64,000 nucleotides of DNA from positions 63,720,643 to 63,784,642 of the forward strand of contig NC_084799.1 of the NCBI RefSeq assembly GCF_963169125.1, given 5' to 3'. The first letter of the stretch is position 1, and every line of letters starts with the position of its first letter. The position numbers were made by a program, and so were the translations under genes. Shown one piece after another: positions 55,923 through 64,000 of this stretch. The notes beneath the pieces are model-generated. The model had not been told where the DNA came from. It saw nothing but the letters and a program-made list of their open reading frames with translations, and searched no databases. The DNA is from Humulus lupulus (Eukaryota; Streptophyta; Magnoliopsida; Rosales; Cannabaceae).

Positions 55923-58557
55923 TCAAGAGGCATTAGGAGCAGGAGGGTCTTTATCAGCGTTGTGATTGGCCGCATCCTCAACAACTCCTTCTTCCTCTGC
56001 GCCAGCGATGCTTGGGGAAACAGGGATCCTTGCTCTTGCCTCTTCTTCAACCAATCGAGCAGTGCAGCGGGCCAGCTCAACATTTCTAACATCTTCTGAA
56101 AGATAGTCGAAGTTGGCGCCCTGGTTGTGTTTCCAAAAGTTGTAAAAACACCGGAACATCGCATTCTTGTACCTTTCCAGATCTTTGGCATTGGAAAGCT
56201 TCAGCTGCTCCACTTGGCTCTCAAGAGCGGTGATGGCCTTGTCTTTGGACTGGAGCTCCTCGCCTAGTCTCTTGCATTCTCGATATTGGAATCGGCTGGC
56301 CTCCTGATACTCCTCCCTCTATTTCCTCATAACTGCCTTCGAAGCTTCAGCCTCTGCTAGCTTTGTCACCGCAGCATCCTTCTGCTGGGTGACCGCCTCC
56401 AACCCCTTCGCATGCCTGGCCTCTGCAGCCTGAAGCTCCTCAGTTGCTTTCGCCTGGTACCTCTCGATAGCCTTTGCCCGAGCCTGGTCGATAGTAGCTT
56501 GGGCGCGGGTGCGGGCAGCAGTTGTAGTCAGCAAAGCCTGTGGACAAAGAATAAAGTTAGAGCTTGTTGCAAAGAATAAAAGACTAAGGCCAAAGAAATA
56601 AGAAACACTTATAATGGCCATTTCATTGAGGGCCCTGTTCAGAATTTGGTCGACCCCCATATTCTCTGCCTCAGCCATGGCATCTTTGCAATGGTCGTAC
56701 CTCACGATGTGTGCAAGGCAGTCCTTGGCTGCTCGTAGGGCGCGGTTTGAGAGTTTGGCCCCGAGGGCTTCGTTCCGCTGGGTCTGTTCTTTGGCGGCTG
56801 GAGGTTGAGGGTTCGTCGTCGCAGGCGGGGTTTCCTTCTCAACAGGAACCGAAGGCTGGGCAGAAGTTTGCCCAGTTGGCGCATCCTTGGGAGGATCTTC
56901 TGTTCGACTCATTTTGGCAGGAGGTCCTTGGCTCGATTCGCCGTTGTGCCTCCTAGACGACTTCTGCCGAACCAGAGAAACTTCTACTTCCTCCTCAGCT
57001 TGGTATAAATCGAAGACATTGGGAGTGGCCATATCTGTATACAAGTAAACACATGCAAATGATAAGATAAAGGCAGATAAAAACTCTTTATAAAACAGAA
57101 AAGAGGTCACAAAGTTTAATACCCGAGCTACAACTACTGGTCACTATACTATTGACTCTATTAGTCACACACTCACTATCTGGCATGAAGAAGTCTGGCC
57201 CTAGATTTGGAGTATACGTAAAGTTTCCCTCCCCATCAAACAAGTGACAGGGAATTGGCAAGCTATTTAAAAGCAAAATAACTGTACCGTTTTCATCAGA
57301 GGATTCCCCCAAGTCCACATCCGGCTCTTTTGCCTTTTGTTTCCCCTTGCCTTGGGGAGCAGAAGGCCTTTCTGCAGAAGGATTGCCCATGGGCTTCCTG
57401 ATTGTAACCCCGTCGGCCTCCTTCGTGGAGTGGACGCATGGGATTGCTACTCGGGAACCCTCTCGGCAGTGGCATCAGCAACCACGGATCCTCTTGTTTC
57501 ATGGCGAGGAGCTAGGAGGCCAGATAGCCTCAAATTTTCATCAGTAACCAGGGACTTGATGCTTTTTTCTGTGTCTATCATCCTGGCTAATGCGTTGGAC
57601 CTCAACACCATGTCTTGTGTTGGGTTCGGACGTAACCATGGGCCTAAATGACAAAGTATACTTTAAGAAAGATGAAGGAAATTTCGCTGTTGAAAAGTAT
57701 CGACCAGTAAAAATAGCACTTACCTCCTCGAGCAAAGGCCAGGTTGTTGCTGGTCATGTCCGGAGTAAGGAAGTACTCCTTGCTATACTGACCCACGTTG
57801 GATATGTGCGTGGTGTCACCCAGGAACGTTCAGTTGGTCTCCTGGTGACAAAGATGGAAGAAGCCCGTCCCATACTACTGAGGGTTGGACTTGAGGTCGA
57901 AGAGATAATTGACCTCATGTGGGGTAGGTTCTGGCCATTTTTTAAGTTTGTATAGGATATAGAGTGCGGCCAACATTCTATATCCATTCGGAGTAAGTTG
58001 GAAGGGGGCGACACCAAAATAGTCGGCCACCCCCTGATAAAAAGGATGTAGAGGGAGGGTAGCCCCCGCCTCTATGTGATACCGAGACCAAGCACTATAA
58101 CACCTCCGGGAAGGTTAGCCCTTTGGTCTGCAGCAGGAATCTTGAGATTGACCCCTGTGAGAGGATACTTCCTAAGGTAGTTGGCAAGCATCCGAGGAGT
58201 CACTTGGCTGGTCGGGGAGAGATACCACTCGACATCAGGCAGATTCTGATGGCGAGGGCGGGCTCTAGTTTGGATATTAGGGTCAGGAGCAGGATTTTCT
58301 CGACCACTGGTTGAGGGAACCCTAGCCTGCGAATCAGGCTGGGCAGGAGAGTTTGGGCTATCTTCGGAGTCGGGTCTTTTCTTGCATAAGGATTTAGAAC
58401 GGGCCATTTGAGGAGGAGATGGGCAATGTCTAGGAGAAGATCGTGAAAAAGGGATCTCATGAATTCGGTCAGTCGGTTGTTCTTCGCCTTCGAGCAGCTG
58501 GGCAAGAAGATCGTCGTCGATGGGCCATTCACCTCCCCACAAATCTGGCATTAAAGT
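55923..58557 (-). pseudogene. Antisense four-exon gene of Tat-like element (Transposase_28-like)
   Basis: Exon 1 (58557-57724; ATG 58551) reads MPDLWGGEWPIDDDLLAQLL, a Ser/Pro linker, LPDVEWYLSPTSQVTPRML, then after a frameshift near 58098 SAWSRYHIEAGATLPLHP and PNGYRMLAALYILYKLKK; it has two stops and a GTAAGT donor. Exon 2 (57643-57123) holds IDTEKSIKSLVTDENL and NSLPIPCHLFDGEGNF. Exon 3 (57034-56613) reads MATPNVFDLYQAEEEVEVSL and LSNRALRAAKDCLAHIVRYD; its donor is AT instead of GT. Exon 4 (56537-55923) is a long coiled coil (RAQATIDQARAKAIERYQAK) with one stop, then FYNFWKHNQGANFDYLSE and an acidic end. Domain order matches plant proteins listed as putative gypsy-type transposon proteins. 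No enzymatic role is established. Confidence 0.8.
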
Positions 58558-59103
58558 CTGCAAACAGAAGAATGGGGAGGTGAGGATAGAGAATTTTTTA
58601 AGACCTTCTAGAATAACGCTGATCAAGTATAAAAGTTAAGCTTTTATACAGCAGCATTCTAATGAAAGTTAAATTTTTTTCACACAAACAGTTTGAAAAT
58701 CGGATCAAAGGGTGAAAGCAAAAAGTTTTTCGTAAAAGCTATTTTTACTTCGGTTTTACGTCCTAAAAGTATGATCCCAACTATCAAACTAACTCGTAAC
58801 TTTTTTCACCCACGAGACATTCTATTGACAAGCATCTCAACCCAGAAGTAGAAAAGCTCAACAGTAAAACATACAGGAACATGCACTGCAATAATACGAA
58901 ACATAAAGATTCGAAGACTTACCAGAAAGAAGATCGTGGAGATTGGTAAGAGTTTTCGGAGATTGAGGAACTCTCGGGCTGAGTCTTGAAAACGCAGAAG
59001 AACGGTCTCCAGAAGAGGATGAAAGCTCTGGTTTTAGGGTTTCTGGAATGAGTAATGGCGTGCGTAAAAAGAAAAAGAGAACTTCGGAGATGTTATATAT
59101 AAG
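58558..59103 (-). promoter_or_regulatory. Promoter, leader exon and leader intron of antisense gene
   Basis: On the minus strand, TATATAA lies at 59093-59100, in CTTATATATAACATC. A leader exon follows, ending TTTCTG|GTAAGTC (exon edge 58923), and an intron ends TTTGCAG at 58558, six bases before the ATG. The outer copy shows the same parts (16553-15915). The TATA box is distinct from the LTR promoter and points the opposite way. Confidence 0.6.
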
Positions 59104-59334
59104 TTTGTCTATGGCATTAAAAGGGAGTAATCATCAGTTTCCCCTTTTTCGAAGTATGGGGAAGCGAGATAGCCGTCGAATTAATACTGGGGAAGCGAAA
59201 AGTCATGATTAGACAAGAGTTGGTTGCTTTTTCCCAGAACACACGAAGGGTTCTGACATGTATGGCGGGGTCACCGAAGGGTCTTTTCCTCAAAAGTTTA
59301 TTTATTGCTCGTAATAAATAAACTTGGGGGCAAA

Positions 59335-59927
59335 TGTTATCCAAAAAACTGGCATAGATGACGTGGCAAATGATTCCTGGACACGTGGCTAACATTTGGA
59401 GGAACTCTGCTAGTATATCGACCAGAAGGCACATTATAAGCAGTAGGCGGCCAAGTTTTTCCTGCGACCAGTCTGGTCGATGGTTCCACATGCAACATGA
59501 TGTTCCAATAAAGATCTTTGTAAATCCTGAAATTGACTCACACAATCTCCTGAGTATCTGATTATTTAGGAGAAAATATCTGTAACAAACTCATGTAATC
59601 CCCCTTGAGCCTATAAATAGAGAAAGATAGCTCAAGGAAGGGGCTTTTTGGCTTTCGAATTATTTGAGACTTGAGTAATTCTATCTGAGATATTGTATTG
59701 TTCTTCAGAGGTCAATGAAACTCATTGAACCCTAGTTCTTTGATCACCCCTTTGATTCTCACATCAATAACAATCTAAGTGGACGTAGGTTATTACCAGA
59801 TCCTGGGGCCGAACCACTATAAAAATATCGTGTTCTTATTATTTTCTGCATCACGTTCTGTTCAACGCATTCATCCACATCAAGCATATTTTGACTCTGT
59901 ATCAGTTGGCCAAAATCAGGGTCAACA
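59335..59927 (+). repeat. 3' LTR of Tat-like element
   Basis: Length is 593 bp, nearly identical to 48347-48931. TATA is at 59612-59620 inside the same inverted repeat. It is followed by the TATGT duplication. Confidence 0.94.
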
Positions 59928-59932
59928 TATGT

Positions 59933-61573
59933 CTAGAAACCTTTCTTAGGGAGACGAAAATAAAGCCTCCTCGAGGCCCTATTAATTTCTCACGGTGTTG
60001 TACTAATAATGGAGACCATAGGTCACATTGAGATGTTCACCTTCTCTCACTTACTATTTTGGATAAAATATGTTTTATTAAACTAATCAATTAATTCAAA
60101 ATTAATGACTAGTTTATTAATAGCCATATGAATGTAATTAATTACAAAATACATTTATAATTATAAAAGATCCTGTTTCTATAATTAATGTGATCTAGAT
60201 AATTATCGATTACATTAATCTAACTTTACTAAAACATTTTTTTTACATAAAGTTAGTTATCTTAAAGGCCTATAAAATCTATTGCCTTTACCATGGTGTG
60301 AGTTACCAAGTTTTAACTAATTTAATACTTAGTAGTTTACATGCAATTGGTTTCTCCAAAACAATTCATATAAATAAAATAGGACAATCCTAAATAATCA
60401 TGTTTCTAAAAGATGCATTATTAATGAGAAACGGTGTGAGGTTTCATGAATGACATGTAATTGACTAATGCAATATCATGTTATCAATCAAACAATAATG
60501 AAAATTTATTTAAATAAATACAATTAATAAATAAATAAACAATAAATGATGAACCAAGTACTATTGGGTAGTTCTAAAATTTACATCCCTTGGAAAAATT
60601 AGAAATAAAATTGTAATCTAAGCCTATGTAGCTTTCAAGACTCTCCAAGAATGTTTTTCCTCTCCTTTAGGCTTTCTTGCTAATCTTTAGGAACATTGTT
60701 ATGCCCATCATATTAATTAGAAACAAACTTTCTAATTAATTTATTTAATTAAAACTAACTTTTAATTAAATAATCATTTCTGTCATCTTTTGAATTTAAT
60801 TGAATACAAATAATTAAAGAATCAAATTCAAAAAATTATTTAAACTTAAGATATTAAAAGATCTTGTTCAACTAAAATATATTCTATTTTCTAATAAAAT
60901 AAATTAAGATAATTAACTTTTAAATTAAAATAATTTCAAATTAATAAAATAATAGATATTGCACAAAAATAGGATCTAGGGCTTGGGCACAAAGATTGGT
61001 GCCCTAAGAACCCTAGGGCTGGTGGCATAAGGTTCCATGAACACAAGAGGTTCTCGATCAGGCACTACTGCAGTAAGGGCTCAGCGCACGGACACAGCAC
61101 CAAGGGAGCAGGGGTGTGGGTCTTCTCGGTAGGTGCCAAGCGCACATGGCGCTGCATGTGGGAGGCACCAGGGGCACGCGCGAGGAAGCAGGAGCTTGAG
61201 CTGGGTGATGCGCGCAGGAGCAAGGAGCTTGGTGCCTGGACGCGCACGTGGGTGAGGCAGCCATGGGGCTAGTGCGTGCGGCTAGGGATCAGGCCCTAGG
61301 CTCGTGTCCTTCCAATTTTCTTTGTGTACATATTTTTAATTTAAATATCAAGAAATAAAATTATAAAACTCTTATGGCCATTATGGCTTACACAAGATCT
61401 AGAAAATTAAAATTCCTAACCTAGCAACACCATATAATTAACGATCCATCATTCAACCATACATTCAAAAAACATATCCATCCATTCAATATACATAACA
61501 ACATACATATAACAAATGCAAGAAACCCACACAATATTTACTATATATATGTATAGACTGCTCTGGTACCAAT
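59933..61573 (-). other. Copia leader, far part, with a GC-rich island
   Basis: Continuation of the minus-strand copia leader after the Tat-like insertion. Most is AT-rich. The stretch 61050-61310 is strongly GC-rich, with repeated CAGGAGCTTG, GGTGC and GCGCGC phrases. The frames on the minus strand here (61058-61264) are low complexity and not supported. The end (61560-61571, minus strand TTGGTACCAGAGC) is an initiator Met tRNA-type primer site. Confidence 0.7.
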
Positions 61574-63395
61574 TGTTGCTATTAAATGATCAAATTAAAG
61601 GTGCGCGGCAGAATATATGGACCCAATTTAATAAATATTAATACCAGTTAGGATCATATACATATATAAACAATAAATCACATACAAAACAGATCAGGGA
61701 TTACCTCTTGTAGCCTATCAAGTGTCCTTGAATCTTTTTGTATAAAATCAACGATCTTCCTATCAAGTAATCTAGAAGCTCACACCTTGATCTTCCAAAC
61801 CAATCCTCAAACACACAAGGACGTGTGCGGGCATGTAGGATTCAAAGGTTAATTTATGCGACTCTTACATGTACTCAATACATGAGATCTAGAGAAGTTT
61901 TACTAAGAGAAGAAGTTTTGAATAGTTTTCAGGTTTTAAGAAAAACTATCGCTTTTTGAGAGAGAGTCTATATGTTCAATTTCATAAAAAAAAAAAGTTC
62001 TTCTTTTGAAAGTCACATACTATTAGACTTATATATAAATATTTAATCTAATTAAATAATCTTTATTTTATTAAAAATAAAATTCAAATTAAATTTGTTG
62101 TGATATTTATATTTAATTATTTATTTAAATCACATTTAAAAAGAAAAATTAAATAATTGAGTAAACAAATTTATTTGAAATTCAAAATTCAAATCCCAGA
62201 GATAAAAATCCCTAAGTTAGGCACCACACACTGTGTTGTACAATGTGTGTTGCCCAACCTTATTAGGGTTTCCCTAGTTTTCTCATTTGTTTGTTTAATT
62301 AACTTTTAAGACAATATGTTTATCCCAACATAAATATCAGTTAATTCAAAATTAACTTTATCTTAAAATATCAATTATAAATTAAAATAAATAAATATCA
62401 TATTCTAAATAAGATATTTATTATTCTTCCTCTTTATATTAATCCAAACAAGATTAATATTAATTTTAACCTATAGTTTTTAAAAATAGAAAACCATATA
62501 GTTAAATGATTAATTAATTCACAATTAATCACATATCCATAATTATTTCATTGCACTGGAAAATTAATTCATTTGCAATTTAATCATTCTCTCAACAAAT
62601 CTTTCTTTTGACATCCTTACCCTTGACAGGGTAGGACAAAGGTGGTTTGTGGACCGTGGACCTATAATACGAAGCTCCAATTAATCAGATTATTAATTAA
62701 ATTCTTTAATCTAATAATCTTATTTATTAATTCCATGATTACTCCACTATAAATATGGAATTGCACTCTAAGTATTTATAGAATTATATTTACAGAGTTT
62801 TCTCTTGTAGTCCATTGATATAATCAATATATATAGTTCTGTCCTCCATTAATTGTTCATTAATTAGAGTTGGTCAAAATTACTATTTTACCCTTCTAAT
62901 TACCTCTTGATCCTTAAGTACCATTATTCACTAGCGAATAATAATCTATAATCTAATTATAGATTTGAGCTCAATAACTATTCTGTTCAGGAATTAACCC
63001 TTAAGGGAACCAATATTCGATCTGTTAGGAAAGCATGAATTCCAGTATTGTAATTCATGTTCCCAGCCATCCATGATTTTGAATCTCCAAAACAAAAGTT
63101 GTTACTCGCATTATTCTAAGAGACCTTAACGAGTGAATCAAAAGATTCAATAAACACTAATAGGAGCTCATGAATACTCAGGATTTAGACTAATCTACAA
63201 ATGATCATCTATTATGATAAGAATTATATCTATATGTCAAACGACAAGTTGATAAAGATAATTAATTCTCATCGGTCCTGTCATATATAATCTCTATTAT
63301 ATACATCACATTTACTAAGATGTTTATCCACATCAATAATCTGAATCTAGATTACTCACATCTCGGATGCTTAGCAAACTGTACTAGTAAGCATT
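61574..63395 (-). repeat. 5' LTR of minus-strand copia (interrupted at 63396)
   Basis: The plus strand begins TGTTGCTATTAAATGATC and parallels 40672-42487 plus the first bases after 43682. This includes the CACACACTGTGTTGTACAAT region and the GACCTATAATACGAAGCTCC block. It breaks off where another LTR starts. Confidence 0.85.
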
Positions 63396-64000
63396 TGTTG
63401 TACCCTAAAAATTAGCATGGGTTTAATCTCTTAGCTAGGGGTAAAGTTGGTAGATGAATATAAGGAAAAAGTAGTGATGATGTGAGCAACTCAAGTTAGG
63501 ACTTGGCAGCACGAAATTCAGGTAATTGGCAGGTCGCCTCTTAGGATGACGGTCCAGTTTGGGACACGTAGTGGCCTGATCTCCTTAAGGGCGCTCTGAA
63601 TATGTTCAACTCATGGAAACCTGGACATGATGCATACTGAAGGATCCCAAGAGATTCGAAGGCACTCTATATGCTCATTAATGTCCAGGCTATATTGCAC
63701 ATGTATTATCCGAGATAGCAGGAGTATACTCTGTTAGGAAATCGTATCCCTATATAAATGGGAATTATCTTTATTAAATGTTTACCTTATTTATGTACAC
63801 GGTTACCCAAACTTGTCCAAAAAATTCCACTATAAATAATAGGGATAATGGACAAGGAATGTGACAACCTTTTTTGTAATACTGAAACTTTGCAGAAATT
63901 ATGAGAGAGTAATAATATTGTCTCGTGGACTAGGTGGATTTTAACAACTAAACCACATAAAACTGTGTGTGTAAGAAAGGGTTCATATAAGTTCATTACG
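63396..64000 (+). mobile_element. Start of another LTR element (runs off window)
   Basis: TGTTGTACCCTAAAAATTAG begins exactly where homology to the copia LTR ends; GCATT (63391-63395) is the probable target sequence. The start resembles that of the solo LTR at 42488 (TGTTATACCCAAAAATTGG). A TATA box is at about 63751-63758 (CCCTATATAAATGGG) or about 63830 (CACTATAAATAATAGG). AACCACATAAAACTGTGTG near the end resembles Tat-type LTRs. The far end is not visible, so the 69-aa minus-strand frame at 63787-63996 is ignored. Confidence 0.65.

Larger units (their letters stand above)
48347..59927 (+). mobile_element. Complete Tat-like Ty3/gypsy element, 11.58 kb
   Basis: LTRs (48347-48931 and 59335-59927) start TGTTATCC and end GGTCAACA, with TATGT duplicated on both sides. 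Between them are a leader with primer site, a single gag-pol frame (48980-55231), a spacer, an antisense spliced gene (55923-58557, leader to about 59070), and a polypurine tract (AACTTGGGGGCAAA before 59335). RT followed by two RNase H-like domains and then integrase, plus an antisense extra ORF, is the layout known from the Tat lineage (Retand-like branch most likely). The LTRs are close to identical apart from a short insertion (GAGACTT at about 59667). Confidence 0.94.
40672..63395 (-). mobile_element. Ty1/copia element on minus strand, broken by three insertions
   Basis: The 3' LTR (40672-43939), gag-pol (43955-47915), leader (47916-48346 plus 59933-61573) and 5' LTR (from 61574) are in correct copia order on the minus strand. 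Later insertions are a solo LTR (42488-43681) in the 3' LTR, a full Tat-like element (48347-59927) in the leader, and another LTR from 63396 in the 5' LTR. The two LTRs differ clearly (roughly one base in ten over the first 80 bases by eye), so this is an old insertion. The right end lies outside the window. Confidence 0.88.

Noticed and set aside
61058..61264. Two overlapping Ala/Pro/Ser-rich frames on the minus strand
   Set aside because: Artefacts of the GC-rich leader patch; no domain and no start context.
1..64000. CRISPR arrays, bacterial operons, tRNA or rRNA genes
   Set aside because: No regularly spaced identical repeats with unique spacers, no ribosome binding site organisation and no cloverleaf or rRNA-like segment were seen; the content is eukaryotic repetitive DNA.

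Overview
This window is a stretch of plant (almost certainly dicot) intergenic heterochromatin. It is AT-rich, and nearly every supportable feature is a transposable element or a fragment of one. I see no intact host gene, no rRNA or tRNA gene and no CRISPR array. The evidence for a plant is the element classes present: Ty3/gypsy Tat-like and chromovirus (Tekay/Del-like) elements, Ty1/copia, CACTA/En-Spm and LINE. There are also captured fragments of typical plant genes, namely a class II O-methyltransferase and an MRS2-type magnesium transporter exon. The species cannot be fixed from the sequence alone.

Region 1 (1-21757) is a nest. A decayed CACTA transposon (17384-21757 visible) received a Tat-like Ty3 element whose 5' part lies left of the window (1-17383). 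It also received a copia element now reduced to a solo LTR (18972-21190, target duplication GGATC) that splits a transposase exon. The Tat-like element was then invaded by a complete young Tekay-like chromovirus (5519-15179, target duplication CTCAC, LTRs about 1.9 kb). That insertion landed inside an antisense gene carried by the Tat-like element.

Region 2 (21758-40671) is AT-rich debris. It contains a minus-strand gypsy-type LTR (22708-23871) and a complete CACTA element with TGT target duplication (23939-30704). That CACTA carries a Ulp1-like gene remnant and pieces of host genes. Further right are a LINE fragment (about 31080-31588), the left end of a third CACTA (from 31592), a TIR element (33362-34916) holding LTR-like sequence, a 240-bp copia-type LTR (37193-37432), and a large imperfect inverted repeat (37433-39560).

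Region 3 (40672-64000) is one minus-strand Ty1/copia element (LTRs at 40672-43939 and from 61574) broken by three later insertions. These are a solo Tat-type LTR (42488-43681, duplication CTTAG), a complete 11.6-kb Tat-like Ty3 element (48347-59927, duplication TATGT), and the start of another LTR at 63396 that runs off the window.

The most interesting system is in the two Tat-like elements. Each carries, between integrase and 3' LTR, a multi-exon gene on the opposite strand. It has its own TATA box, a leader intron, a putative gypsy-type Transposase_28-like N-terminal domain and a coiled-coil C-terminal half. The same exon layout is readable in both diverged copies. Gag-pol in all LTR elements is broken by stops, so no element here is autonomous as written.
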